A stretch of 64,000 nucleotides of DNA from Erythrophleum ivorense (Eukaryota > Streptophyta > Magnoliopsida > Fabales > Fabaceae), in assembly GCA_026724425.1 (NCBI GenBank), contig JAIUCV010000117.1, forward strand, positions 1,459,501-1,523,500, written 5' to 3'. Positions 12,325 to 24,618 of the stretch are shown piece by piece; within the stretch, counting starts at the first letter, position 1; every line of letters begins with the position of its first letter. Under the pieces are notes generated by a model. It saw only the letters and a program-made list of their open reading frames with translations, was not told the origin of the DNA and did no database searches. The position numbers were made by a program, and so were the translations under genes.

Positions 12325-12563
12325 CGAGTGTTCAAACTTAACAAAATTTTCGATCTAGTCACCATTTTTTTTATTTTATTCGCTATCCTATCCCCGAAAA
12401 CATATATTATTTTGTCACGGTTTAAATTTCTAAAAGCAAATAAAAAATTTTCGATAAACATACGTAATATATTGAGTGTGAACATTTCATTGCATGTCAA
12501 AAAAAAAAAAAAAAAAAAGAAACATAGTTAGGGAATGCTATATTATTATATTTTCCGATATTG
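12325..12563. repeat. Right copy of the direct repeat bounding the TFB2 block
   Basis: This is the same-orientation partner of about 7765-8004. It is interrupted by a poly(A) run near 12500-12518 and is AT-richer than the left copy. The transition from the upstream region of the coiled-coil gene into this repeat (AGTGTTCAAACTTAAC near 12327) marks the right edge of the inserted block. Confidence 0.75.
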
Positions 12564-12857
12564 GACAAAATGAATTGTATTCTATATGTTTGTTCGATAT
12601 TTTTAAAATTAACTTTATAGTCTAAATTCAAATGCTAAATTCTACATTCAAAACTTTCATATCCCTAAAAATAATCCCTAGACTAAAAATTACAAACATC
12701 TAATCCAAATTATATACTCTAAATGGGAGTATGGTGTGTATTTCTTTAATTTTGAAAGAATTAGCATACCATTATTGTATCAGATTCTATTTAGAGTATA
12801 TAATTTGGATTAGATTTTTGTAATTTTATTTGCTTTTAGAAATTTAAACCGTGACAA
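12412..12857. repeat. Imperfect inverted repeat beside the block edge
   Basis: Bases 12412-12443 (TTTGTCACGGTTTAAATTTC onward) are present as their reverse complement at 12825-12857. An inner pair, about 12684-12724 and 12789-12828, is also inverted. The outer left arm belongs to the right direct repeat, so part of that repeat has been copied in the opposite orientation. This may be a small foldback element or a repair scar. Confidence 0.65.
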
Positions 12858-12897
12858 ATATTGTATCTTTCTTAAAACCAAAAAAAAAAAAAAAAGG

Positions 12898-13130
12898 ATC
12901 AGATTCTTGATTCAGAAGAAGTTGTAATTAACAAGGTAAACAGAATCTTCCGGAATTGTGGTGAATTAGTGAATAAGCTTGTGACTGATTTAATACAATC
13001 TTTTGGTTGGATTAATTGTATATTTTAAACAGGATTTCAGTAGTCTCGTATAATACTCCTTTGGCTTTGATTTATTCCATGTAGCAAGAAAGTGTCGTCG
13101 AGTCTAGTGGAAAATTGGAAATCGAGTTTT
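12898..13130. repeat. Duplicated fragment of the OXP1 3' flank
   Basis: This region is a diverged copy of about 5438-5700 (shared GGATCAGA.TCTTGATTCAGAA, GTGAATAAGCTTGT and TTTGGCTTTG blocks). It sits downstream of NIP copy B in the same relative position as the original sits downstream of copy A. Confidence 0.7.
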
Positions 13131-13210
13131 GTTTAACTTAAATTAAGCTAATAAAAGATTTAAGAATATGTAAAAAAATATAGTATAAGATAACAAAAGA
13201 GAACAAAAGA

Positions 13211-14534
13211 TTAACTCCTAGAGCTAGAAGCATTGTTGTTCGGAGAAACGCTACGGAGGAAAGAAGCACTTTTTGTGAGCTCTCTGAGTGGTTTATCAGT
13301 AAATCTGATAAAGTTGTAAACAAAACCTCCGGCCATAATTCCGACGATGGGACCAACCATGTACACCCAAATTCCTTTATATTTTCCCATCACTATCGCT
13401 GGTCCCAGACTTCTCGCCGGATTCATTGATGCTCCGGAAATAGGTCTAATATATAATAATCAAAACACAAAATTAATATTTCCAATAATATAAGAATTAT
13501 GTTTGTAATAAAATGAGGTAACATCATATTTTACCCGGCGACAAAGACGTTTAACATTATAGTCATCCCAACCGCAATTCCTGCTAATTCTCCAATCTGT
13601 AAAAACAAATCATCAACATGAGAAACTTTCATTTGCATACTTTTTTTCTTTCTTATATGAGTATGGTTTTTATGTAAGTCAACCGCTTGGGTTTAATTTC
13701 GTTAATCATGTTAGTTATATGTTGTGTCCATTTCTATTCAACGATCTACCAATATGGATAAATATTAGAAAGACATAACAAGAAAAACAAAGGGTGCTAT
13801 ATAAAAAAACACTAACCGCTCGACTATCAGTGGCAACACCGGAGATAACAAACATGAGGAGGGATGAGATAATGATCTCCGCGACGAGCGCTCGTACGTA
13901 CGAATCAGTTGGAATTGTTCCGAAGTAAGCTTCGGGTGTGATTTTGAACATTATTCTCAATGTCAAACTCGCTAGTAACGATCCCGCAAGTTGTGCACCT
14001 ATATACGATGGTACCTGTCCAAAACATTTACAGTCAATACTTTGTTTTTGTTAAATGCAAACGCAAGAGATAGAGAGTAATATAGTGACCTGAGACCAGG
14101 GAAACCGCCGGAAAACGGCGAAGCTGATGGTAACCGCAGGGTTAAAATGTGCACCAGAAATGTGACCGATAGAGTAAATCATGACCATAACAATGAGACC
14201 CCAAGTCAAACAAATCCCCGGAAATGTCACTTTCCCACCGTACAATACATTCACTACCACCACTCCACAACCAGAAAATATTATGAAATATGTTCCAATC
14301 ATCTCTGCTATCAACTGCAATAAAAAAAGAACAACCATAAATGAATTTGTTCAAAATATTCGTTATCATTATACTATGCACAAAAAAGGAAAAAAAATCT
14401 ACCTTTTGGGTAAGGCAAACAATGCTAGAAGAAGTACATATGACAGTTTCAATTCCTCCATGGCAATCTTTTGCTATGCCTTTCTCAATTCTTGAGATTT
14501 GTTCTTCTTCGATTCCTTGACCATGAGAAGTCAT
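13211..14534 (-). CDS. NIP4-type aquaporin, array copy B
   Basis: Five minus-strand exons (14403-14534, 14090-14314, 13817-14014, 13535-13596, 13211-13445) give 283 residues. The exon lengths 132, 225, 198 and 62 are identical to copy A, with one codon fewer in exon 5. The NPA motifs HFNPAVT and SMNPARS are intact, and the filter residues are W-V-A-R as in the other copies. The N-terminus is MTSHGQGIEEEQISRIEKG and the C-terminus has TKSASFLRS, a likely CDPK target. Exon 5 is nearly the same as in copy A, which suggests that A and B are the most recent duplicates or have undergone gene conversion. No inactivating change is visible. Confidence 0.93.
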
Positions 14535-15585
14535 TTTTTTGGATAACTAAAAATGGAATTTTTTTGGTTTTTTTGTTTTTTCAAAAAGTAGAGTGGGGAG
14601 TTTTTTGTTTGAGAAAGAAGAAACTGAAAATTGTTGTGATTGGAGAATTTGGAGAGTAAAGAGTTTTTATACATGTGAAACAGAAATAAGCTGTAACGGT
14701 CACATAATGATTAGATTAGATCTAATGGGTTGGAATAACGACCTCTGATTTGATGTAACAGATAAAATAGGGTGAAATTTTGACTGTTATGTGGAGATGG
14801 GTAAAAAGTCAACTAAGATTGGTTATATATGCATTTCCACATTGTCAAAAGAAGTTGTATATATATTTGTAGGAGTATCCAAACTTAACAAATTGTTTTT
14901 TTAGAAAATGAGTTTTTTTTTAGGCAGTAGATCTAGCCACCATTCTTATATACGACGACACGACGAGTGAATGTAACTGGTTGTAATAATTGGAAACATG
15001 ATGAACACATCTCTACGAACGACCCCACAATGGTTTTATTTTGTCAATGGACCACAAAAATGTATTACGTTTTTTCTCCTTATAAAGTGGCATGAGACGA
15101 AAGCTTTTGTTGGTTTTGGCATATCATCATAGTTAGTTTCTCAAAGATAACTTTTTAGAAATGAAATGTCAGCTATTGTGGTTGACTTGTGTTCGCCCAT
15201 TTACAAGGCTAACTCTTTGATACAGACTACAGAGCAAGTGATTGTCATTTACAACCGGACTAAAAATCTCTGTTTCCGATCTCAAATTGGCCGTTAATTC
15301 ATTTACTGTCCTAAAGATTCATTACGAGCCCACCAAAATCCTTACAATCCATAGCCCACACACTTCCCATAAAAGAAGACAATATGTTATATCGTATCTC
15401 TGATTTATAATTTGCTTATATCCATAAATTTAATCAAGAAATGGAGGTGACATTTTTTTCTTTGATTAGACTCGACTAAAAATAAGTTGATAAAACAATG
15501 AACAGTGTATACAACTATTTGAATGAAAAAGAAAAGAAAAAAACTATACAAAAGGAAAAAGTAACAAAATAAGAGAACAAAAGAA
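14535..15585. other. Spacer between NIP copies B and C
   Basis: This is the copy B promoter followed by about 600 bp of unclassified DNA before the copy C stop codon. Near 14870-14945 there is a short match to the direct repeats that bound the TFB2 block. No reading frame of interest and no RNA gene is visible. Confidence 0.6.
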
Positions 15586-18500
15586 TTAGCTCTTAGAAGT
15601 AGAAGGTTTGCATTTTGGAGAAACGGAACGGAGGAAAGAACTGTTTCTGGTGAGTTCCCTAAGTGGCTTATCTGTAAATCTGATAAGGTTGTAAACAAAA
15701 CCTCCGGCCATAATTCCGGTGATAGGACCAACAATGTAAATCCATAATCCTTTATATACTCCCATAACAATCGCTGGTCCTAAACTTCTCGCTGGATTCA
15801 TTGATGCTCCCGAAACCGGTCTATCATTTTTGCATATTAGTAATAATCAAAACCTATATAGTCCTACATAAATCTTGTTATTTATAAAATGAGAAATGGA
15901 GATTTTTACCCAGCCACAAAGACGTTCAACATTATAGTCATCCCCACCGCAATTCCAGCTAATTCACCGACCTGTAAAAAAAAGAAAAATTCCAACTTAA
16001 AGATTCATTTGCATATTATTTTCTTTGTGACGGGATTGCATGGAAATAGTTATTAGAATATGCACTAGTAATTTCCAAATTCATTTTGCTTATTTACATT
16101 CGTTTGCCAGAAAAAATATGTGATTAGAGGTTATTAGGAAAATATATACTCCATCAATACCATACTGAACTGTTCTCTTAATATATGTGGAAAGAAATAA
16201 ACAACACTAAGTATGAAGTATGAAATGGAGGAAGTATTAATTAGCTATAAACAAAATTTTTAAGTTTAATCATGTCATATGTTATATACTAGTTGCGGAC
16301 CCGCACAGCAGTGCAGTGCGGGATTACGTTTTTGTTTTTTGTGTTTTTTTTTTTTTTATAACATGTGTTAATTTTAGTGTTAGTTCAAGAGTCGTGTGTT
16401 TTTGTTGTGTTGTTGTTAAAATTGTCAAGTATGTTAAAATTTGACAACGCCTCCGAGCTCCGACCTGTCGCTCTTTATCCTTTTTAAAGCTTGATTTGCT
16501 TTTCACATAAGCGAAGCTAACTCGAGAAGCTTCTTTTCTGTTGGTGGAGAAATTCATTTTTCTTGTTCTGACGAAAGCTCCACCTCTGGTAATTTCTCTG
16601 TCGCCGTGGCTTCCATGGCCGTGACTCCATCTGCTTCTCAACCTTGAAGTAGTGGATCCGCGCATTGTGCGGGGTTATACGTTGGTTCCCGTTTTCGAAA
16701 CGATTTTTTTACATGATTTTTTAATGGGGATCTTGCCGGCAACGTTTGGCAGCACTGTAAGCTCCCCCCTTACTCGCCTCTTTCTTCTTCTTCGACGATC
16801 ATATAAATTGCAAATTTAATGATATACATCTTCATAGTCTTGATTATGTCCTTTTGTAAATTTAGTCTTCATCAGCTCATGCTTCTTCATGAGATTATGT
16901 TTCCACCACCGACAGAAAATCCAGCCAATAGTTGTGCTATTGATGATCTTCCTTTTGAGCCAAAACACTCCGGAAATTCTTAAGATCCCTTCAATTCATA
17001 ACCTTTATTGCCTATGACTCTTGAATCTTCTCTTTGGTTCTTTTTAATGAACTCTCTCTGCTTCTCCTTTTTTTTTTCAGTTTCTCATCTAAGTTCTTTT
17101 ATCAGAGCAAAGGCTAAAACTTGGGACCATGCTGTTTTCTGGAGAAACAGCTATGCTCTTGTAAACTTGTTCATAATTGCTTCCACCCGCACTGCACTGC
17201 TATGCTCTTGTAAACTTGATTCGACTTATGGCTCATTGATGATGGGTCACGTATTATATAGTAGTAGGGTTTTTCTTAAAATTGGAAATCTCGCTAGCAA
17301 AAGTGTAAAATTTCTTTTATGGATGTATTCTAAAGGGCTGCAAAAACGGAAATATGTGATTGTGTTATATGTAGAGGGAAAAATCGATTGATTTATCCTT
17401 GCAAAAGTGTAAAATTTCTTTTATGGATGTATTCTAAAGGGCTGCAAAAACGGAAATATGTGATTGTGTTATTATCTACAGGAAAAAATCGATTGTTTAT
17501 GGTTCAATTGTTTGTTGGTTTAAGAAAACCAAACTGGTTTGATTTAAGTGGAATCTATGTCCGCGTCCAAACATTGGGTTTTAAGTTTTTTTTACTAAAT
17601 TAACCCTATATATACATGTTTCCAAACAGATTTTGTTTATAATGAGAGATGGTTTTTTTGTCCAAAAACAAAGATGTACTTCTCAATTAATAGTATAGAG
17701 ATTGTGTGTCCATTATAAATACCGATATATGGATAACTAGAAAACAAGAACAAAAATTGGTGATATAGAAAACACTAACAGCACGATTATCGGTGGCAAC
17801 GCCGGAGATAACGAACATGAGGAGGAATGAGGTCATAATCTCTGCGACAAGCGCTCGTGCGTACGAATCAGTCGGAACTGTTCCGAAGTAAGCTTCGGGT
17901 GTCACTTTGAACATTAGACTCAATGTCAAACTCGCTAGTAACGATCCCGTAAGTTGTGCACCGATATACAATGGTACCTGCCAAAAACTTTATACAAATT
18001 AGATTCATAATGCAATTATCAAATGTAGTTACTATAAATGTTTGCAATTGTTTTGACAATTGTGCCTCAAATGCTAGTTGTCCATCTTTATCACATTTAT
18101 TTTTTAATATCTTTTTCACATTTAGACATAAACGCAAGTGATTGAAACAATAAAAGATGAGATAGGAGAATAGATACTTGATGCCAGGGAAACCGCCGGA
18201 AAATGGCGAAAGTGACGGTGACGGCAGGATTAAAATGTGCACCGGAGATGTGACCGGTAGAGTAAATCATGACCATAACAATGAGACCCCAAGTCACACA
18301 TACTCCCGGAAACGTCACTGTTCCACCGTACAACACATTCACTACCACCACTCCACATCCAGAGAATATTATGAAATATGTCCCAATCATCTCTGCTATC
18401 AACTGTGATCAATATTGAAAGAAACCATAAACATATCAGTTCAAAAAATTTATTATCATCATAACTATGCAATATATAAAACATTTTATATGTTTAGTGC

Positions 18501-18644
18501 TTTTGTTTTTACCTTTTGGGTAAGGCAAACAATGCTGGGAGAAGTACATATGACTGTCTCGATTCCTCCACGGTAATCTTTTCCTTTGCCTTTTTCAATT
18601 CTTGATATATCTTCTTCTTCGATTTCTTCACAAGGCGAAGTCAT
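15586..18644 (-). CDS. NIP4-type aquaporin, array copy C, with expanded intron 3
   Basis: Five minus-strand exons (18513-18644, 18178-18402, 17780-17977, 15910-15971, 15586-15820) give 283 residues. Exon sizes equal those of copy B and all junctions are in phase. NPA motifs and W-V-A-R filter residues are present. Exon 2 ends in FPWHQ with a CAA|GTATCT donor, where the other copies have CAG|GTCA. Intron 3 is 1,808 bp, against 145-280 bp in the sister genes, because a Helitron lies in it at 16289-17701. The C-terminal tail differs most from the others (TRNSSFLRSVSPKCKPSTSKS). The N-terminus is MTSPCEEIEEEDIS. The gene looks intact, although splicing across the enlarged intron is untested. Confidence 0.9.
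16289..17701 (-). mobile_element. Non-autonomous Helitron in NIP copy C intron 3
   Basis: Read on the minus strand, the element starts TCTCTATACTATTAATTGAG at 17701 and ends CTAG at 16289, with host A before the TC and host T after the CTAG, the normal A|T insertion rule. About seven bases before CTAG is a hairpin with stem CCCGCAC/GTGCGGG (16299-16322). Length is 1,413 bp and no Rep/helicase gene is present. A second related hairpin end (GATCCGCGCATTGTGCGGGG) lies inside near 16655-16676, suggesting a nested or composite structure. The sister aquaporin introns lack it. Confidence 0.8.
17297..17500. repeat. Tandem duplication of about 104 bp inside the Helitron
   Basis: The block beginning GCAAAAGTGTAAAATTTC at 17297 is repeated from 17401 almost without change for some 72 bp and more loosely to about 17500. 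Confidence 0.85.
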
Positions 18645-19084
18645 TGCTTATTATTATAAATTTGAAATTAATTACTTTAGAATTTTCTTTGTTAAAAGAA
18701 AATGGTGGGGTGTAGGGTTTTTTATTTAGGGAAAAAGGAATATGAAAGTTTGTGGTAAAGAGAAATTGGAGGTTATGGAGTCTTTATACACGTGAAAATG
18801 AAATTAATTTAAAATAACACTGAAGGATTGGATTAAATCCAATGTGTTAGAATAATAGAGCTAGAATTGGATGTAACAGATGAAAAATAGGATCAGACTT
18901 TGACATTACGTAGGTAAAAAAAAAGACTAAGATTGGAACTAATTAATAAGTAAGTCATATATGGAGTTCCAAATTTGTAGGAGTCATTATTGTCTTTCTT
19001 CAATTACTACGTATAGCTGTTAGTAGCAATTTTTTTCTTAGTAAAAAGATAACAATTTATACATAAATTTATGACTAATAAAGA
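18645..19084. promoter_or_regulatory. Upstream region of NIP copy C
   Basis: This 440-bp spacer has the same conserved blocks as the other NIP upstream regions (near 18770-18790 and 18830-18850) and otherwise no visible feature. Confidence 0.5.
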
Positions 19085-20509
19085 TTAACTCTTAGAACTA
19101 GAAGCATTGTTGTTTGGAGAAGCACTACGGAGGAAAGAAGCACTTTTTGTGAGTTCTCGTAGTGGTTTATCCGTAAATCTTATAAAGTTGTACACTAAAC
19201 CTCCGGCCATAACTCCGACGATTGGACCTACAATGTAAACCCATATGTCTTTATATACTCCCATCACTATGGCTGGCCCTAAACTTCTTGCTGGATTCAT
19301 TGATGCTCCCGAAATAGGTCTATAATTTACAAAGCAAAATTAATAATATCTTCAAACTATAATATGAAAACAAAAATTCTTGAAAAGTATTTTTACCCGG
19401 CCACGAAGACGTTCAACATTATAGTCATTCCAACCGCAATTCCAGCTAATTCTCCGATCTGTCAAAAAAACATGGTTATTAGAAAATATATTCATTAGCA
19501 AGCAAGTCCAACTGTATATATTTTGTGTGTCCATTTCTATTCTAAAGAAAAACTAATATGGATATACAAGAAGAAGTGAAATGGTGATGTGGAAAACACT
19601 AACCGCACGACTATCGGTGGAGACACCGGAGATAACGAACATGAGGAGAAATGAGATAATGATTTCTGCGACGAGCGCTCGTACCGCCGAATCAGTAGGA
19701 TTTGTTCCGAAGTAAGCTTGCGGTGTGACTTTGAACATTAGTCTCAATGTCAAACTCGCTAGTAACGACCCGGCAAGTTGTGCACCTATGTACAATGGTA
19801 CCTGCCCATAAAATATTACATAATCACTTTCATTATTCATATATCCTTTAATTTTGATAAAATTCATATATATATATATATATCCAATCCAGTCACTACT
19901 ATTTAGGTTTTCTTTGTTTTTTTTGGTATGAATGTTAAGATTGCTACTATTTAGGTTTTAACAATTTGTAAGCATCTTTATTTCATTTAACGTGTAGAAA
20001 CAGATCTTATCCAAGGATGAGATTAAAAATAGAGATTGACCTGATACCAAGGAAATCGCCGGAAAATTGCGAAAGTGAAGGTGACGGCAGGGTTAAAATG
20101 TGCACCGGAGATGTGACCGGTAGAGTATATCATGACCATAACAATGAGACCCCAAGTCACACATACTCCCGGAAACGTCACTGTTCCACCATACAACACA
20201 TTCACTACCACCACTCCACATCCAGAAAACACTACGAAATAAGTCCCAATCATCTCTGCTATCAACTGTGATCAAATTTAAAAAGCCAGAAACCAAATTA
20301 TTCATAACATTTACTATTCATGCAATAATTTTTTTTTTTTTAACCTTTTGGGTAAGGCAAACAATGCTAGGAGAAGTACAAATGACTGTCTCGATTCCTC
20401 CATGGCAATCTTTGCCTATGCCTTTTTCAGTTCTTGATCCTATGCCTTTTTCAGTTCTTGATATTTGTTCTTCTTCTTCTTCTTCGATTTCCTCACCATG
20501 CGAACTCAT
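19085..20509 (-). CDS. NIP4-type aquaporin, array copy D, with extended N-terminus
   Basis: Five minus-strand exons (20345-20509, 20041-20265, 19604-19801, 19397-19458, 19085-19319) give 294 residues. Exon 1 is 33 bp longer than in the sister copies: a run of extra glutamates (EEEEEEQ) and an exact 8-residue tandem duplication, SRTEKGIG twice, caused by a 24-bp repeat near 20422-20460. The cytosolic N-terminus is therefore 11 residues longer. The channel itself is conserved, with HFNPAVT, SMNPARS and W-V-A-R. The C-terminus TKSASFLRS is a likely CDPK site. It is the copy nearest RSL1, the place NIP4;1 holds in A. thaliana. It is about 4.1 kb from RSL1. Confidence 0.92.
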
Positions 20510-23500
20510 TTTACAGATATATAGTAGCTAAAAAAAGTTGAGTGAAGAGGTTTCTATTTTGGAAGCAAGAGAATGAAAATTGTAGTGGTTGGAGATTTTG
20601 GAGATCAAAAAGTTTTTTTATACATGTGAAACAGAGATTAGTTGAAAAAACTACAGAAGGATTGGATTAAATCTTATGAGTTCGATCTATCTCTGATTGG
20701 ATGTAACAGATAGAAAATAGGATCACACTCTTTGACGTTATGCTAATTTACGATTCTAGTGGGAATTGCAAGTTTGTAGGGGTTATTATCTTTCTTCGCT
20801 ACGTAGACCTGTTAAAAGCAATTTAAAATTTTAAAAGTAGGAAAAAGAAAAACTTTAACTATATGTATAAAGAGTGCCATTTTGAGTTTTCGGTTTTGAG
20901 TTTTTTTTTTTTTTTTTTTTCAGTAAAAATCAACCCCAAGAACTCAGACTCGTATATGATACTGCAACTAAGTGAGTTTTTAAAACTCAAACTAATGTAT
21001 GTTTGTTGAAAAAATATGATTTAAGTTTCTTGGATTAGATTATTGGATTGGGTTATATTGCCTAATCTAAATTAATCATCCCTAATAAATTGTAACCATG
21101 GGCTGAAATGTTTAAATTAGGCTCAATAATTTGGGTTTGGTGTGTGAAAATACTTTAGAAATTTATTTTTGTAAAAGGATTAGAGAATACTTTAGAGTTG
21201 CCAAACTTGTATATAGAGAAAATGACTTCTTGCCTAACCAATGGCGCATAATAATTAGGTGAACAAGTACGAGTAGCGTATAGATTGATAGTCAATACGT
21301 ACGTGGACATAAAAAAAAGGTGACAATTTGCTATATTAATATTTCAGAAAAATCAAAGATGCATCCAAAAATACAGATTTAAAGATGTTTGGACCATGGC
21401 CGGCCAAAAAAAAAAAAAAGAGTTTGGACCATTCACATCAGTCGAGATTATATAACTATATTAAGAAATTTAAGACTACGTAGGAAAAAATATTGTCATT
21501 TAACAACTTTATTTTTCCGAGTCTCACGTTGAATTAATGAAATATGCATGCACGTGGACGTGTAAGCTTTGCTACCTTTAATGATGTTAATATATTATTT
21601 TTATTTTTATTTTAACATTAAAATGATAATTATTAAACATCATGATTAATAATCAGTATATAAGACCTGCCATTTTCTTAATGACATGTATTTGATTCGA
21701 TATGTAGGGTATGATCATGATTTAGGGAAGTACATGTTTCAAATCCTCTTATCCTCTGTATAACGTATGATTATAATAGCAGGCAAGGTTTTCTATTTCT
21801 TTTGTTATCAAAGTATTTATCCGTTTGATAAATCATAAATATATGTTTTAACAAAAACAAAAAGAAGTTGATTTATAAATATGAGTGATGGTATTCAGAC
21901 ATAGGAGGCTATTGCGGTGATCACAAGAAAATGAAGACGTTTGAGTTCATGAATCCCTCCAAAAAATAAACATCACATCATGTCTTACCTAAATATATTC
22001 GGATTTACACACCAATTAGTCTTATGAAAATTAGAGTTTAACACTAAAATGCGTTTATTCATTGTTTCAAGTAAACTAGAATTGAATAGAGACCTATGAC
22101 ATGAATGAATTGAATAGACCTGCAATAAACTAACAAACAAAAAATTAATTATGGCTTGGAAGAGGAAAAAGACAAAAACCTTTGGAGAAAAAAACGACAC
22201 ATATATGTTAATCTGAGCATAGTTAATTTACATGCACAACCATTACGTACCAATCAGAGATCAAATATTGAAAGTAACTTCATCGAAAATTACATCAGCA
22301 CGGTTAACTTATCAATACAGTGTTTAGGAGAACATGATGTCATAGATTATATGATATCATTCAAATGCACAGTTTAACTTATCGATACAAAGAATGCAAC
22401 ACTTTTCTCAAGTCAACTTGATGGCAAAGCCTTCGCTACCTTCCTAGCAAAATAATGCACGTGACAACTGTCGCAAACGACATAGCTTGTCATTGTACAT
22501 CCGATCATTGCCGAAACTAAGTCAATAATTCATGACGTCGTATAATTAGAATTTTATTTTATTTTTTGGCAGCTAATCTGGTTTATTTTTTATGAACGAA
22601 CTCAACAAGCTATTAAACTTATTTTGATCCGCTTGATCATATTTGATTCGGTGAAAAGAGGCAAAACCATTGATTTCTCAAACTTACATCCCTAGTATTC
22701 TTAAAGACGAGTATGTAACGAAATTTGTATTTTAAAAGCAATATACTATTGCAACTGTTTACTTTTTTCATGAGATAAACCTAATTTATTTTTCTCTCTC
22801 ACAATAGCGCCTAAACACTTTCCTTCGATCAAAGGAAAGGACAATTGCATGAGTTATATGACTACTAATTAAAAAAAGAAGCATATGAAAATTGTATACC
22901 TCTAAGATTGAATATTCTTGTATCGTAAAAAACTTGGTTACCGAAAATAATGTTGCTCGAAGTTGTTATTTTTACAACGATGTCTTTTTTTTTTTAAGAC
23001 AACGAGAATTGTATATCCAATTGTACATTGGATTTATGTTTGTAAGGCGTTGTTTAAAAGAACTGTGGATTAACTATTCTTATAACTGGTTTTGTCTTAT
23101 TCACTTAATAGAATTTACTCAAGTATAAACTAATGCAAGTACACAATTACAAGTACAGCACTTAAAGTGGAATTGTCAATGTTGCTAATCATGTGGTTTT
23201 TAATATGAAATGTAATATTCTTCGGCTTAGTTTTTTAACATTAAAAACTATGCTTAAAGAATGAAATTAATTATAATATATCGACCACGTACCCCTAATC
23301 TTTCACAAAAGGACACGCGTTGACCTTGGGATTATGATCGAGATCTTAAGTATGTCTTCCAATCAGTTAACTGAAGTTTTAATTTAGTGAAACGAATAAA
23401 ATTTGAAATAAAAATATACAATTTGTGGTATATAAGAGAATAGTTCCGAGTGATGAAACGAAATAATTGTGCAGAATAAACAGAAGGAAAGTAAGAGTTC

Positions 23501-24618
23501 AATGCATGACAATAACAAACAAAATAACTGAAACGATCTTTTAATTAATAAAATTACTTTACATAAATATTTTCTAGTATTCATTCAATTTCTCAAAAGA
23601 TATCAGTGCATCTTCAATTTTTTTCCTTAGAAAAACGATGAAATGGGAGATGATATGAAAGCATATGTTCATGAAGATCACTTTGAAATTTTGTTTCACA
23701 ATGACGTTTACGCTGAATGATTATGATCGATTGTCCAATACACCGAAGATACTACTTTTTTTTTGTTAAATGTCTTACCGAAGATACTACCTTTTTAACA
23801 TTCTTTCAAACCCTATCTCTAATCTCATGGATTATTCTCAATATATGGTTAAAAGATTTTGTGTTTCGTATCTTTATCTCTGATGTTCAATTGGTTCATA
23901 CTAACTCCTAACCCTAATAAAGACTCTTCTTCGGTTTCGGTTCATTTTTAAATAGTACAACATTAACATGCATATCAATATCATTATCCTATCTCTAAAA
24001 TGGCTAATAAAATTAAAATTAATATATTTTTTTATATGCTTTAAAAATAAAACTAATATTCACAATAAATTTCTGATTCTCTCTTCCTTTTGTCATTTTG
24101 TGTATATGTAACAAATCTATTTAAAATCATGAGAAGGAAAGGATACTTTTTACAAAAAAAAAAAGATACCTTTTACGTAAAACAACTAATAGCCAGCCAG
24201 GTGGCGAGAAAAAAAGCCACAAGCTAAAATTCAATAGATAAGAGAAGAGATAAAACACTGAAAACATAAAGATTCTCTCAAGCTCAGAAATATCCAAAAA
24301 TTTGCACAATCACATTACGCACTTCGTGGAGAATTACAATAAAATAAAAAGATGCAAAAATAGAAAGATCGATACCTACACATACATAACTATACCTATC
24401 AACTATAAAGATTCCATCCTCGTGTGGACCGACTTCTGACAAGATCATCGGTGACTTCAATGTGTTGTGTCTTACATATTAAAAGGAACACAAACCTTCT
24501 CGATTTGCACATAACTTAACGTTCCTAGATTATCAACTATTTTGAAACCGAATTCAAATGTGGGCAACATAATTAATGCTGATTAATTTAATAATTAATT
24601 ATTCTGCAAATTTTGTCT
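20510..24618. other. 4.1-kb intergenic region, NIP copy D promoter side to RSL1 3' side
   Basis: The first few hundred bases are the copy D promoter with blocks shared with the other copies. The rest is AT-rich and I see no convincing gene. On the minus strand at about 22425-22500 there is a short open stretch, VVCDSCHVHYFARKVAKALP, ending at a stop, which could be a decayed exon. I do not recognise it. Several homopolymer runs occur (20909-20930, 21402-21419). Confidence 0.5.

Noticed and set aside
14181..14495. Plus-strand frames of 84-104 codons across aquaporin exons 1-2 (also at 18178-18408 and 20017-20271)
   Set aside because: Antisense to conserved NIP exons. The same shadow recurs in several copies because the coding strand is conserved.
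15586..18644. NIP copy C considered a pseudogene because of its 1.8-kb intron 3
   Set aside because: All five exons are in phase with intact splice sites and motifs; the extra length is fully explained by a Helitron.
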